The position numbers were made by a program, and so were the translations under genes. From contig CAYLLA010000001.1 of assembly GCA_964384555.1 (NCBI GenBank), positions 124,001-188,000 on the forward strand: a DNA stretch of 64,000 nt. Reading direction: 5' to 3'. Positions 32,581 through 41,908 of this stretch are shown one piece after another. Within the stretch, counting starts at the first letter, position 1. The number at the start of each line of letters is the position of its first letter. The notes beneath the pieces were generated by a model. The model was not told the origin of the DNA and searched no databases. It was given only the letters and a program-made list of their open reading frames with translations. Source of the stretch: CAG-390 sp964384555. Lineage in GTDB: Bacteria > Bacillota > Clostridia > Oscillospirales > CAG-272.

Positions 32581-34362
32581 ATGGCAAAGAAAATAGAAAA
32601 ACTCTCCCCCGAGGTGCGCTCGCGCACACTGCGCCGCTTGCTTGGCTACAGCCGCCCGCTCATTCCCGCAGCTGTCGGTGCACTTATCATGGCCGCGATA
32701 TCCATCGTTGCCGCACATTTCATCCCTGAGCTTGTTGGAGACGCCATCGATCTTGCCATGGGTCGTAGCAATGTTGATATGCCTGGGATATTAAGGATCC
32801 TCGCCATCGTGCCTGTCTTGGCCGTGGTCAGTGCGGTATTTGACTGGCTCGTAAGGCTTGTTGGACTTCGCATCGGCGCCGTAATGACACGCGATGTAAG
32901 ATCAGATTGCATCCGTAAGATAGAAAAGCTCCCGCTATCCTATCTGGATTCGCACCGCTCGGGCGATATCCTCAGCCGCGTTGTTGCTGATGTTGATAAG
33001 ATGTCGGATGGTCTTGCCACAGGCATCACACAGCTTTATTCAAGCGCGCTGTCGATAATCTGCACCATGGTCTTTATGATCAGGATAAACTACAAGGTCG
33101 CGCTGGTCGTGGCGCTACTCACCCCGGTCTCGATGATTGTGGCGGCATTTATTTCAAAGCAGACATTCTCGCTCTTCCACGAACAATCAAAGCTCGCCGC
33201 ACGGCAAACAGCCATCATAGACGAAAGCGTGTCCGGCGGTGCTGTGATAAAGGCCTACTCGCGTGAGAGCGCAGTATCCGAGGATTTTAACGAGATCAAC
33301 CGCGAATATGTTCGCACCGCCACCCGCGCCGTCTTTTATTCCTCCATCACCAACCCCTCCACTCGCTTTGTCAACTCCATGGTCTACTGCGGAGTCGCGC
33401 TTGTCGCCGGACTTGCCTCGCTTACCAATCCCTTGGTCACCGCGGGACAGATCTCAACTCTCCTTTACTACGCACACAACTATGCCAAGCCTTTTAATGA
33501 GCTGTCAGACGTTATGGCAGAGCTTCAAAGCTCGCTTGCAAGTGCCGCGCGTATATTTGAACTGCTGGATACTCCAAGCGAGCAGGAAGACCCCGCGGAT
33601 GCCGCGGTGATAGACCCGCAAAGCACCATCGGAGCAATATGCGCCAAGGATGTTGCATTCTCCTACACCGACCGTCCGTTCATGGAGGGTATAAACTTTG
33701 ATGTTAAGCCCGGTATGCGTGTGGCAGTTGTCGGACCTACCGGTTGCGGCAAAACAACGCTTATAAACCTGTTTATGCGGTTTTACGAAACGAATGGCGG
33801 CAGTATCACGGTCGATGGCCGCGATATTAGCCACATAACCCGCCAAAGCCTGCGCTCCTCCTTTGGCATGGTGCTTCAGGATACTTGGCTGAGGGCGGGA
33901 AGCGTCCGCGATAACATAGCAATGGGCAAGCCGGATGCCACCGATGCCGAGATCGAGGCAGCCGCACGCGCGGCACACGCTCATTCGTTTATAAAACGTC
34001 TGCCAAACGGATATGATACCATCCTCGGCGAGGACGGCGGTCAGCTCTCGCAGGGGCAAAAACAGCTGCTTTGCATCTCAAGAGTCATGCTGGCGCTGCC
34101 TCCCATGCTCATCCTTGACGAGGCGACCTCATCTATCGATACACGTACCGAGATAAAGATACAAAAGGCGTTTGCCGAGCTTATGCGCGGTCGTACCTCG
34201 TTTATAGTTGCGCACCGCCTTAACACCATCAAAAACGCCGATCTGATCCTTGTCATGAAGGACGGTCACATAATCGAACGCGGAACTCATGACGAGCTGA
34301 TGCAGGCAGGCGGCTTCTATGCCGACCTCTACGGCGCACAGTTCAGATCCGCACAAATGTGA
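32581..34362 (+). CDS. ABC exporter half, catalytic ATP-site subunit
   Basis: A 593-residue partner of the preceding gene with the same layout. Walker A is GPTGCGKTT and Walker B MLILDEATSSID keeps the catalytic Glu, but the signature is the non-canonical LSQGQKQ. Paired with the other subunit (Asp in Walker B, intact LSGGQ-like signature), this gives one degenerate and one active ATP site, as in known heterodimeric exporters. AAAGGAGG lies just before the ATG, inside the end of the upstream gene. A terminator follows. Confidence 0.9.
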   Translation: MAKKIEKLSPEVRSRTLRRLLGYSRPLIPAAVGALIMAAISIVAAHFIPELVGDAIDLAMGRSNVDMPGILRILAIVPVLAVVSAVFDWLVRLVGLRIGAVMTRDVRSDCIRKIEKLPLSYLDSHRSGDILSRVVADVDKMSDGLATGITQLYSSALSIICTMVFMIRINYKVALVVALLTPVSMIVAAFISKQTFSLFHEQSKLAARQTAIIDESVSGGAVIKAYSRESAVSEDFNEINREYVRTATRAVFYSSITNPSTRFVNSMVYCGVALVAGLASLTNPLVTAGQISTLLYYAHNYAKPFNELSDVMAELQSSLASAARIFELLDTPSEQEDPADAAVIDPQSTIGAICAKDVAFSYTDRPFMEGINFDVKPGMRVAVVGPTGCGKTTLINLFMRFYETNGGSITVDGRDISHITRQSLRSSFGMVLQDTWLRAGSVRDNIAMGKPDATDAEIEAAARAAHAHSFIKRLPNGYDTILGEDGGQLSQGQKQLLCISRVMLALPPMLILDEATSSIDTRTEIKIQKAFAELMRGRTSFIVAHRLNTIKNADLILVMKDGHIIERGTHDELMQAGGFYADLYGAQFRSAQM

Positions 34363-34386
34363 TTCACAACTGCATATCGATAAAAA

Positions 34387-34421
34387 GCCCCGCGGCTCAT
34401 GTGAGCCGCGGGGCGATCTTT
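34387..34421 (+). terminator. Terminator after the ABC exporter pair
   Basis: GCCCCGCGGCTCA (34387-34399) pairs with TGAGCCGCGGGGC (34402-34414), followed by GATCTTT. The convergent solute-binding gene ends 25 bases beyond the hairpin. Confidence 0.8.
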
Positions 34422-34438
34422 AATTATTTGATTATTAC

Positions 34439-35941
34439 TTATTCGTATGCTTTCATAAGATCGGCAAGCTTGTTGGTGAATACCTTCTTTGAAAGGTTGG
34501 CCTTACGCACGTAGTTGGTATCGTTGGCAGCTATAGCATCCTTAAATGTGCTCTGTGTTCCGCCCAGCACCTTGGAGTAGATACGGCCAAGGTCAAAGGT
34601 GAGGTTAGAGCGGATAAGATCGTACATCTGACCGGAAACAGGATCGTTTACGTATCTGGTCTTCAGCTGAAGCTCAAATACGGCGGGAGTGATCTGACGA
34701 TAACCCTCGGAGGCCATGCACTCGATGAATGCGGCAGAGGCTTCGCGGTTCTGGGCATCTGTTCTGATCGCGTAGAGGGTGAAGGGGTTACCCATAACTG
34801 TGATGTACTTTTCCTGGTCTACATCATACTTGGGGCAGGGGAGAACAAGGTAATCGACCTCGTAGGAAGCCTTAAGGACCTTGTGAGAGACGCGAGCGCG
34901 GTCTGTCATGAAGAGGGTGCGACCCTGACCGAATGCATCCTGGTGATAGACCTTGGAGGTGTAGATGCCGTCATCGGTGTTGTGCATAAACTGGTTGAGC
35001 ATGTTAACGGTGTTGACCAAACGCTCACCGGTAAAAGAATCCGAGACAACAAGATTGCCTTCTGCATCCTTGGAGGTGATGGTCGCGCCGCAGCCGTAGA
35101 ACCAGGGGTCAACGTGTATACCGGAGGATATGTAACCAAACTGGTCACCGTCGGTCTTTGTGCAGCTCTTCTTGCCGTCTCCGTCAAGATCCTTATAAAC
35201 GCCGGTGCACATATTGATGAACTTCTCATATGTCCACTGGCCGCTTGTTACAAAGTCCTGCGGGTTATCAAGGTTATACTGTTCGATGATCGATGTGTTG
35301 GCATAGCAAACATACATCATCTCAAGCGCGTTACGAGAGATATCGCCGGAGGCAAAGAGTATCTTTCCCTTAACAGTGGATTCCTCAACAAGCAGGTCAC
35401 TCCACCAGGGCTTATCAAAGTTGATGTAGTGGCATTGGTCATCAAGCAGGTTGAAGAGGAAGCCGGAGGCGGCGTTCATCGCAACGGCAGGGGAATAACC
35501 TGCAATAACATCAAAGCTCGTGTCGCCGCCGTTGATGGCTTTTTCGACATAAGCGTTCCAGTTGGCGGACTCACCGGAGTCGCCGGGGATAGCGGTAAAC
35601 TCTATCTCAACACCAAGACGCTTTTTAACCGTCTCAAGGCGAGAGTTGAGTTTGGAAAGGATAAGGTCGCTCGGAGCGGCCTCAATGCCTATCTCGTCAT
35701 TGAATTCAAGGTGCTCAACATCCGACCATGCAAGCACGCCGATGGTGGTACCGAAGTTCAAAGTACCAAGGTCATCATCCTCGTAAAGAGCAGAGGTCTC
35801 ACCGGTAGGCTCGGCAGTCGTGTCAGCAGAGGGATCAGCAGTTGTGATCTCGTTGTTTCCGGGATCTGCGCATGCTACAAGAGATAAAACCAGTAATGCC
35901 GCAAACATTGCAGCGAGAATGCGTGAAAAACGAGTTTTCAT
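34439..35941 (-). CDS. Extracellular solute-binding lipoprotein (family 1, sugar type)
   Basis: A 500-residue lipoprotein with signal peptide ending LVLSLVACADPG, an acidic Thr/Ser linker, and a two-lobed binding protein of the carbohydrate ABC type (GLTFMTDRAR-like segment FGQGRTLFMTDRARVS, then YITVMGNPFTLYAI). Aromatic residues are common in the cleft segments, as in sugar binders. No permease or ATPase gene lies beside it, so it must work with transport parts encoded elsewhere or act in sensing. Its promoter region holds an 18-bp palindrome. Confidence 0.85.
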   Translation of the reverse strand: MKTRFSRILAAMFAALLVLSLVACADPGNNEITTADPSADTTAEPTGETSALYEDDDLGTLNFGTTIGVLAWSDVEHLEFNDEIGIEAAPSDLILSKLNSRLETVKKRLGVEIEFTAIPGDSGESANWNAYVEKAINGGDTSFDVIAGYSPAVAMNAASGFLFNLLDDQCHYINFDKPWWSDLLVEESTVKGKILFASGDISRNALEMMYVCYANTSIIEQYNLDNPQDFVTSGQWTYEKFINMCTGVYKDLDGDGKKSCTKTDGDQFGYISSGIHVDPWFYGCGATITSKDAEGNLVVSDSFTGERLVNTVNMLNQFMHNTDDGIYTSKVYHQDAFGQGRTLFMTDRARVSHKVLKASYEVDYLVLPCPKYDVDQEKYITVMGNPFTLYAIRTDAQNREASAAFIECMASEGYRQITPAVFELQLKTRYVNDPVSGQMYDLIRSNLTFDLGRIYSKVLGGTQSTFKDAIAANDTNYVRKANLSKKVFTNKLADLMKAYE

Positions 35942-35964
35942 TTTTGTCCAACCTTTCTTACTTT

Positions 35965-35982
35965 GTTGCGTTTTAACGCAAC
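35965..35982. promoter_or_regulatory. Palindrome downstream of the solute-binding gene promoter
   Basis: GTTGCGTT-TT-AACGCAAC, an 8-bp inverted repeat placed just after the predicted transcription start. It could be a LacI- or GntR-type operator or a leader hairpin. Confidence 0.55.
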
Positions 35983-35997
35983 TTTTGTTACAACATT

Positions 35998-36027
35998 ATT
36001 ATAGCACAGGAGATATAAAAAAGTCAA
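35998..36027 (-). promoter_or_regulatory. Sigma-A promoter of the sugar-type solute-binding gene
   Basis: On the minus strand: TTGACT (36022-36027), an 18-base spacer, TATAAT (35998-36003), with TG one base before the -10. Confidence 0.75.
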
Positions 36028-36119
36028 GAGGTTTTAAACAAATAGGGCAAAATGGATAAATAATAGCTTGGGGGTTTATATAATGTGCACAAATATATTT
36101 TATCTTGTAAATAAAAAGT

Positions 36120-36158
36120 ACCCCGATCCTTATTGAAAAACCGGATAAGGATCGGGGT
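36120..36158. terminator. Terminator hairpin after the peptide-type solute-binding gene
   Basis: ACCCCGATCCTTAT (36120-36133) pairs with ATAAGGATCGGGGT (36145-36158). It lies just past the end of the minus-strand gene at 36198, and the minus-strand continuation is ACTTTTTATTT. Confidence 0.88.
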
Positions 36159-36197
36159 GTTCGATCGAACAATATTAGTAATATTGTTTAATTGATA

Positions 36198-38069
36198 TTA
36201 TTCTGCTGCATCATCGGCGCCGGTAGTCTCTTCGTTTGAAGAGGAGACAACGGTGATGTACTTCATGTAGTTCTTCTGCTTTGTGGTCGTGAATTCGCGG
36301 AAGCCGTAATAGCTGCTGGAAACGCGGCTGAGATCCTTGGAGCAAAGGTAAGCATCCTGGTTGAACACCAAGGGTATCACAGGCATATCCTCAAGGAGCT
36401 GTGCCTCGGCATCATGCAAGAGCTTTGCACGAGCGGCAGTATCCGTTGTTTCCGCAACCTGGTAAAGCAGGGCGTTGTAGGCCTCGCTGTTGTAACCGGT
36501 CTGGTGCGGGTTGAGGATGTAGTTGTAATCAAAGGAATCCTCGGGCTTTTCGATATTGAGCTTTTGACCGGAGAAATCAAAGGCAAAGGGAGCAAGCAGA
36601 GAGTAGGGGTTAGCGGAGAATGCGACAAGATCAAGAGCTATGACCTCGTATTTGTTGGCATCAAGGCGCTCATTGAAGATATCATCGCAGATATCCGTTG
36701 CGATCTCTCCGTTGTATACGTCATCGTTGATGATGGCGGAAACGCGATCAACGGTTACGTTGAATCCAAGTGCGTTCCAAGCCTCGGCAACAGCATCGGC
36801 CATTACGCAGTGAACTTCATTTTCGGCACGTACAGCAATGCTGAAGGAATAATCCGAAGCGTTTACACCGGCAGAGGAGAGCAAGCTCTGTGCCTTTGCG
36901 GTATCAGCGGTCACGGAAAGAATATCGCCGCCAACACTGCGGAATGTGGTCTTTGCCTTTGTTCCGTCAAATACGCCGGGGGAGACAAGAGCTGTTGCGG
37001 CCTCTGCAAATACTACGAGGTCGGCAAGCTTCTGGCGGTCGATGGCCGCGGAGAGAGCAAGGCGAACATCACGGTTGGCAAAGAGCTTTTCGGTCGAGCC
37101 GTCCTTTTTGGCTATATCCGCTGTTTCGTTGAGATAATAGGTGTGAGTGGAAAGGCCGTCGGATACCTTGGCCTGATCCTTGTATTCGGCGCGCTTTGAG
37201 AGCGCAATATTGCCTACATAGAAGATCTCGCCGTTCTCATAAGCTGTAAGCTGCTCCTCGGGTGTCATCGAGTAGTCAACGATGATACGATAGGGAGTTA
37301 CAGACTTATCAAGGTGATCCTTTTCGTAATTGCGGCGATAGTAGGGGTTTCTTTCAAGATACATCGATGCAGATGCATTCTCAGACATACCGTAGTTGAT
37401 ACGATAGAGCTTAAAGGGACCGCTGCAAGCGATGGTGGCGGGCTTCTTTGCCCAGTCTTCGTTACGAGAAACGATGTCCTCGCGCAGAGGAGCCAGTGCT
37501 ACGCTTGTAAGATTCAAAAGGAACTCATCAAGGTTGATGTCGCGTTCAAATCTGATCTCAAGCACAAGCTCGTCAACGGCGTAAATGCCGATGTCGTCGA
37601 TAGAGCAATCGCCCTCTTTGGCGCGTCTGGCGTTTTTGATCTCGTAAAGCAGAGCCGCGGCCTCGTAACTTGCTTCATAGTCAAGCAGGCGCTTCCAAGT
37701 GAAAACGGCGTCTTGAGCGGTAACGGGCGTGCCGTCCGACCAAGCATTGTTGCTCTTAAAGTAGAGCATAAGGGTGTACTCTTTTTTGTTCTCATCCTTG
37801 GTGTATGTATATTTATCGACTATGGAAGGGGTTACCTTACCGTTGGCATCGAGTTTAAAAAGTGTGTCGAACATAAGAGAGCAGACCTTGAGCGCATCGG
37901 CGTTATTGTAAGCCACGGCGGGGTCAAAGTCATAGATCATGTCTGCAAGATACATGGTGATCTCGGCGCCCTTAACATCCTTGCCGTCGATCTTGGAATC
38001 GTGGCAGGAAACGAGAACGGTCGATATCATGACCAGGCAGAGAAGTACAGCTAAGAGTCTTTTTGTCAT
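36198..38069 (-). CDS. Oligopeptide-type solute-binding lipoprotein (family 5)
   Basis: A 623-residue lipoprotein with signal peptide ending TVLVSCHDSK. It has the OppA/DppA (SBP_bac_5) fold: DPAVAYNNADALKVCSLMFDTL near the front, WSDGTPVTAQDAVFTWKRLLD, and the late segment AQLLEDMPVIPLVFNQDAYL. It should bind peptides or related compounds outside the cell and pass them to an ABC permease. Neither permease nor ATPase is nearby. It has its own promoter and terminator, so it is a single-gene unit like its neighbour at 34439. Confidence 0.9.
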   Translation of the reverse strand: MTKRLLAVLLCLVMISTVLVSCHDSKIDGKDVKGAEITMYLADMIYDFDPAVAYNNADALKVCSLMFDTLFKLDANGKVTPSIVDKYTYTKDENKKEYTLMLYFKSNNAWSDGTPVTAQDAVFTWKRLLDYEASYEAAALLYEIKNARRAKEGDCSIDDIGIYAVDELVLEIRFERDINLDEFLLNLTSVALAPLREDIVSRNEDWAKKPATIACSGPFKLYRINYGMSENASASMYLERNPYYRRNYEKDHLDKSVTPYRIIVDYSMTPEEQLTAYENGEIFYVGNIALSKRAEYKDQAKVSDGLSTHTYYLNETADIAKKDGSTEKLFANRDVRLALSAAIDRQKLADLVVFAEAATALVSPGVFDGTKAKTTFRSVGGDILSVTADTAKAQSLLSSAGVNASDYSFSIAVRAENEVHCVMADAVAEAWNALGFNVTVDRVSAIINDDVYNGEIATDICDDIFNERLDANKYEVIALDLVAFSANPYSLLAPFAFDFSGQKLNIEKPEDSFDYNYILNPHQTGYNSEAYNALLYQVAETTDTAARAKLLHDAEAQLLEDMPVIPLVFNQDAYLCSKDLSRVSSSYYGFREFTTTKQKNYMKYITVVSSSNEETTGADDAAE

Positions 38070-38126
38070 TTTTGTGTGATCCTCCTCAGGTAAAAATCAT
38101 ACACACGGCGCGTATAGATTCAATAT

Positions 38127-38155
38127 ATTATATCACTAAATGATAAAAATTTCAA
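38127..38155 (-). promoter_or_regulatory. Sigma-A promoter of the peptide-type solute-binding gene
   Basis: On the minus strand: TTGAAA (38150-38155), a 17-base spacer, TATAAT (38127-38132). Confidence 0.75.
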
Positions 38156-38360
38156 TGGTGAAATCAAAGTCTTTGAATGTTCGGCAGGTTGCACAATCCG
38201 AACGCTCGAATTTGTTTATTTTGACCATGCCTGCGCCGCACGTTAAGCATTATACCAATATTATAATGTAAAAAAAGAATAAAAGCAAGTCTTTTTGCGA
38301 AAAAAACATTATTGAATACCCTTAATTATGTGAAAAAATTAAAAAGCGAGGATCAAATAT

Positions 38361-39302
38361 ATGCTGTTTCGATATTTTAATTCGGCGCACCCCGTCCTGC
38401 CCATCGACGGCACGGATCTTGCCTGTGAGGCTTGGGACGGCGGCGATGGCTTGGAACGCACCGAGGAGACGATCGAGGGGTGTGACGGTACTTTCCGTAT
38501 AGAACGGATGCAGATAGTGACGGAGGGTGCGGCGAAAAGACTCAGTCGCCGGCGCGGCAGATATATTACGGTCACGCTCCCGTGCTCACTTGCCGCGCTT
38601 GGAACCGAATCCTGCCGCGACGTGGGCGATCTGCTTTCGTGCGAGCTTACCAAACTGGCCTGCGAACTCTGCGGGCGACCGCCGGACGGCAGCCTTGGCG
38701 TTTTGGCTGCGGGACTCGGTAATTCCGATATGACCGCAGATGCTATCGGCCCAAGCACTGCGGCACTTATCACCGCCACGCGGCATCTGCGCGAGCTTGA
38801 CAGTGACCTCTACAGGGCACTTAACTGTTCGTCGGTATCCGTAATATCACCCGGCGTCCTCGGTCGAACGGGTATCGAAAGCGCGGATGTCCTGCGCGGC
38901 GCGATAGCCGCCGTCCGCCCGGATCTTTTTGTGGCCGTGGATGCCCTCGCGGCACGCTCCTGCGACCGTTTGGGATGTACGATACAGCTTACAGATTCGG
39001 GGATCACTCCCGGTTCGGGAGTAGATAACGGGCGCGGAGCGTTGACGCATAAAACGCTCGGTGTTCCGATAATATCCATCGGCGTGCCGACCGTTGTCGG
39101 CTCGTCGACCCTGATCCTTGATGCGCTCATTGAGGCGGGGATGGTAAGTGACGGTCACCATGCATTGCCACCAAAGCTCCGGGCAGTGCTTGATAACAGG
39201 CAAAGCTTTTTTGTAAGCCCACGGGATGCGGATCTCATCACCGCCGTCGCGGCCGATATTATATCCCGCGCCATAAACTCGGCATTTGGCGTGGTCGAAT
39301 GA
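38361..39302 (+). CDS. gpr: Germination protease GPR (spore endopeptidase)
   Basis: The aspartic-type protease that degrades small acid-soluble proteins when spores germinate. The 313-residue product has the family blocks YITVTLPCS, GLGNSDMTADAIGPSTAALI (with a conserved Asp), SVISPGVLGRTGIE, FVAVDALAAR and the tail with TPGSGVDNGRGAL. The short N-terminus fits a zymogen pro-sequence. A GAGGA about ten bases before the ATG is the binding site. No clear sigma-G promoter could be read. The next gene is spoIIP, the same order as in Bacillus. Confidence 0.93.
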   Translation: MLFRYFNSAHPVLPIDGTDLACEAWDGGDGLERTEETIEGCDGTFRIERMQIVTEGAAKRLSRRRGRYITVTLPCSLAALGTESCRDVGDLLSCELTKLACELCGRPPDGSLGVLAAGLGNSDMTADAIGPSTAALITATRHLRELDSDLYRALNCSSVSVISPGVLGRTGIESADVLRGAIAAVRPDLFVAVDALAARSCDRLGCTIQLTDSGITPGSGVDNGRGALTHKTLGVPIISIGVPTVVGSSTLILDALIEAGMVSDGHHALPPKLRAVLDNRQSFFVSPRDADLITAVAADIISRAINSAFGVVE

Positions 39303-39416
39303 ATCGAATAAATTATACCGATCGAATAAACCACTACGCGCCGGCATAATATCAAAGGAGAGGCAAAAGCCGTTTTTTGCCAAATGAAAAAGATCAAAAC
39401 GGAGGATGACTGTAAA

Positions 39417-40547
39417 ATGAAAAACTACGACAGGGATCTGATGAACGAAATATCGGCAAACGGATACGATAGCGCAGACGATACACGCGAGCGTGTGGAT
39501 GTGTTCGGCGACGGCGGAGCAAGCACTTGCCAACAGCTCCCGGATGTTATCACCGTGCGTATCGGGGATTCTGCCGATTATATCGATCGCTGTAAATATA
39601 AATATAAAAAGGAACACAACACCGCGCCGCTTGTAACTTTTATCTTAGTCCTTTTGCTTACAACGGCCATGACGGTGGGCGCGTATATCTCCGCCGCGGG
39701 ACTGGGCAGTGAACCGCGCGAGACATTCGGTAACCTTGCGGGGATGTTTATCTTTGGATCAAAAAAAGCAGTAGCGCCCGCTGACACCATACCCACGGCC
39801 AATAGCGGCGCAAGCATCCCCGCATGGGATAAAGGTGCCTTGCCGGGCGTTGAACTCGGCCTTGAAACACCCGAAGCGACCGCCGATGATGAAACTCAGG
39901 ATACACAGCAGGATACGGGAGAGGACGATACCGCAGTCACGGCCACCGTGGATAACAATACAGAGCTATTTGTCGATCGCGCCCAAAGCGGTATCTCGCC
40001 CGCCGCGCTTGCATCCGAGCTTGGCGGCGAGATCCTGGCTTTTCTGCGCGGTGGCAGTGTGATCGTCACCTGTGCTCACCCGGCGGAATGCTTTTCTGAC
40101 GGTATCCCCGTAACCCATGCCGCCGAGGCTTTGCTGCAGGCTCTTACTGCGGCGGGGATCGATGCGCGGATCTGCAATGGAAAATTCGATTCCTCGGGAC
40201 GGCTCGGTTCGTATGCAAGGGCACGTGAAGCACTTGATGAGATGGCGGCGGGCAGGGAGGTCGCGCTCGTCATCGATCTGCATGCAGGCGGCACGCCGGG
40301 TATGCTCGTTGGATGGGATGCCGATGGTGCGGCACGCAAAAACGTTGCGCTGGCGGATATGATCAACGGCGAGCTTGGAAGCTATGCCTGCACCCTGACG
40401 GTCGACCGCGGCAGTTTTAATCAAAATGCGCCGTGGCTCTCGTTGCACATCGAGCTTGACTCCGCCGACCCATCATCACGCGGCATGCGCACGGCACGCA
40501 TCTTTGCCGATGCAGTTGTAAGATCAATTAAAGCCGCACGCGAGTGA
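39417..40547 (+). CDS. spoIIP: Stage II sporulation protein P-like amidase
   Basis: A membrane-anchored peptidoglycan amidase that, with SpoIID, drives engulfment. The 376-residue product has a cytoplasmic head, one membrane helix (about residues 75-97), an acidic Thr-rich linker and a C-terminal amidase domain (about 195-376). The usual metal motif HTHxxE reads CAHPAE, so the first His is Cys, while the second His and the Glu stay. The later VIDLHAGG retains Asp and His. Location next to gpr strongly supports identity. The start is ATG 39417 after GGAGG; another ATG lies 33 bases upstream. Confidence 0.82.
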   Translation: MKNYDRDLMNEISANGYDSADDTRERVDVFGDGGASTCQQLPDVITVRIGDSADYIDRCKYKYKKEHNTAPLVTFILVLLLTTAMTVGAYISAAGLGSEPRETFGNLAGMFIFGSKKAVAPADTIPTANSGASIPAWDKGALPGVELGLETPEATADDETQDTQQDTGEDDTAVTATVDNNTELFVDRAQSGISPAALASELGGEILAFLRGGSVIVTCAHPAECFSDGIPVTHAAEALLQALTAAGIDARICNGKFDSSGRLGSYARAREALDEMAAGREVALVIDLHAGGTPGMLVGWDADGAARKNVALADMINGELGSYACTLTVDRGSFNQNAPWLSLHIELDSADPSSRGMRTARIFADAVVRSIKAARE

Positions 40548-40579
40548 GACCGACGTTGCGCTTTGCGCTTCCGCTTAAG

Positions 40580-40891
40580 TTACAGTCTCAGCGCCGCCGC
40601 AAAGCCCAAAACGAGCGCGGGGGATATTACCGCCGCACCGAGGAACCCTATACTGCCCGCTTCGATTGCGGCAACAAATACAAAGAACGCCGCAAACATT
40701 ACACTCAGCATCCCGATCTTTAAAACAACTCTGGCAGTCGAACTCTCAAAGCCCTCAATTATCGCCTCGCATATCATAAGCAGTCGCTCGATAAAAAGCT
40801 CAAGCTTGCTGCGGGTGCGTGTTCTGCGCGAGTAGGATGCCACATATCTGCGGTTCTTATATTGCGGAAAATCATTAAAGCACTTGTTCAT
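40580..40891 (-). CDS. Small two-helix membrane protein, unknown
   Basis: A 103-residue protein with a basic N-terminal part (NRRYVASYSRRTRTRSK), an amphipathic helix and two hydrophobic helices (about 56-76 and 82-103) that run to the end. The start at 40891 is set by GGAG six bases upstream. Its promoter is strong and faces that of the XRE/S24 regulator, so the pair may share control. The gene ends close to spoIIP without an obvious terminator. The family is not recognised. Confidence 0.65.
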   Translation of the reverse strand: MNKCFNDFPQYKNRRYVASYSRRTRTRSKLELFIERLLMICEAIIEGFESSTARVVLKIGMLSVMFAAFFVFVAAIEAGSIGFLGAAVISPALVLGFAAALRL

Positions 40892-40905
40892 CGTAGTCTC
40901 CATAG

Positions 40906-40919
40906 TTCCGAATTTGGAA
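40906..40919. promoter_or_regulatory. Palindrome TTCC-N6-GGAA in the divergent control region
   Basis: A TTCC/GGAA inverted repeat just downstream of the minus-strand promoter. A similar half (ATCGGAAAAA) lies near 40976 and another (ACGGAAAAAC) near 41010. It could be a binding site of the neighbouring XRE/S24 regulator. Confidence 0.4.
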
Positions 40920-40932
40920 TTTCATTGATTGA

Positions 40933-40961
40933 ATTATAGCACACTTTTGGGCGCTTGTCAA
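40933..40961 (-). promoter_or_regulatory. Sigma-A promoter of the small membrane protein gene
   Basis: On the minus strand: TTGACA (40956-40961), a 17-base spacer, TATAAT (40933-40938), with an extended TG. Confidence 0.88.
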
Positions 40962-41001
40962 TAACAAAATGCCAAAATCGGAAAAATATTTTGAAAAGGT
41001 A

Positions 41002-41030
41002 TTTACAAAACGGAAAAACTGTGCTATAAT
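41002..41030 (+). promoter_or_regulatory. Sigma-A promoter of the XRE/S24 regulator
   Basis: TTTACA (41002-41007), a 17-base spacer and TATAAT (41025-41030), with extended TGC. Confidence 0.85.
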
Positions 41031-41072
41031 AAGACCACAAAAGAAAATAAGGACGGAGGTTTTGTTTCGATT

Positions 41073-41876
41073 ATGGAAGAAAACTACCTTGAACGGATAA
41101 AAAAACTCAAAAGCGCAAAAAAGATCACCAACGAGCAGCTCTCGCTGATGACCGGTATACCGCTCGGAACACTCAGTAAATTTTTAGCCGGAATTTCCGA
41201 TTCGGTAAAGCTTTCAAATATAATAGCCGTGTGCAATGCGCTTGATTGCTCGCTTGACTACATAATAAGCGGTCAGCCGGAGAACACCAATAACTACACC
41301 CTGACGCCGAGCGAGATAAAAATGGTAGAGGATTACCGCCGCCTTGATCAGTACGGCAAGGAGCTGATCACCCTTGTTCTCGGCAAGGAGGGGGAGCGCA
41401 TCAGCCGTACCGAGTATTCCGGTGTGTCGGCTGACGGCGTGGTGATACGCGGCAGAGCGCATACCGCCAAAAAGAGATATTCCGAGTCAAGCGGCGCACT
41501 TGGCGCCAAGCGGGAGATCCCCATGTTCGACCTGCCTGTTTCCGCGGGCGTCGGTGAATATCTTGACAGCGACAGCGCGGAGCGCATAACCATCCCCCGC
41601 GATAAAAAGACGGAGGGCGCGGATTTTGCACTGCGCATCAGCGGCAACAGTATGGAGCCGAAATATCACAGTGGGGATGTTCTGCTCGTGCAAAATTGCG
41701 ATTCTGTCGAGGTTGGTGAGCCATGCGTGTATATTCTTGACGGCAGTGGCTACTTTAAGATATTCGGCGGCGATTGCCTCATCTCTCTCAATCCAGAATA
41801 CGGCCGTATCCTTTTAAAGGATTTCACCGAGATCTCCTGTGCCGGCCGAGTGCTCGGCAGGCTCAAACGCCGCTGA
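41073..41876 (+). CDS. XRE-type repressor with a LexA/S24 autocleavage domain
   Basis: A 267-residue transcription factor. An N-terminal Cro/C1-type helix-turn-helix (residues 18-66, NEQLSLMTGIPLGTLSKFLAG) joins a C-terminal S24 peptidase domain. The S24 nucleophile Ser lies in ISGNSMEPKYHSGD; the general base would be in the later strand (SGYFKIFGGDCLIS, Lys). The cleavage-site Ala-Gly appears as SAGVG. Such proteins respond to DNA damage or other stress by self-cleavage. It is followed 32 bases later by a LURP-one gene and diverges from a small membrane protein gene, both likely targets. Confidence 0.88.
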   Translation: MEENYLERIKKLKSAKKITNEQLSLMTGIPLGTLSKFLAGISDSVKLSNIIAVCNALDCSLDYIISGQPENTNNYTLTPSEIKMVEDYRRLDQYGKELITLVLGKEGERISRTEYSGVSADGVVIRGRAHTAKKRYSESSGALGAKREIPMFDLPVSAGVGEYLDSDSAERITIPRDKKTEGADFALRISGNSMEPKYHSGDVLLVQNCDSVEVGEPCVYILDGSGYFKIFGGDCLISLNPEYGRILLKDFTEISCAGRVLGRLKRR

Positions 41877-41908
41877 TTTCCGGTGCGCATTAATAAAGGA
41901 AGAAACAA

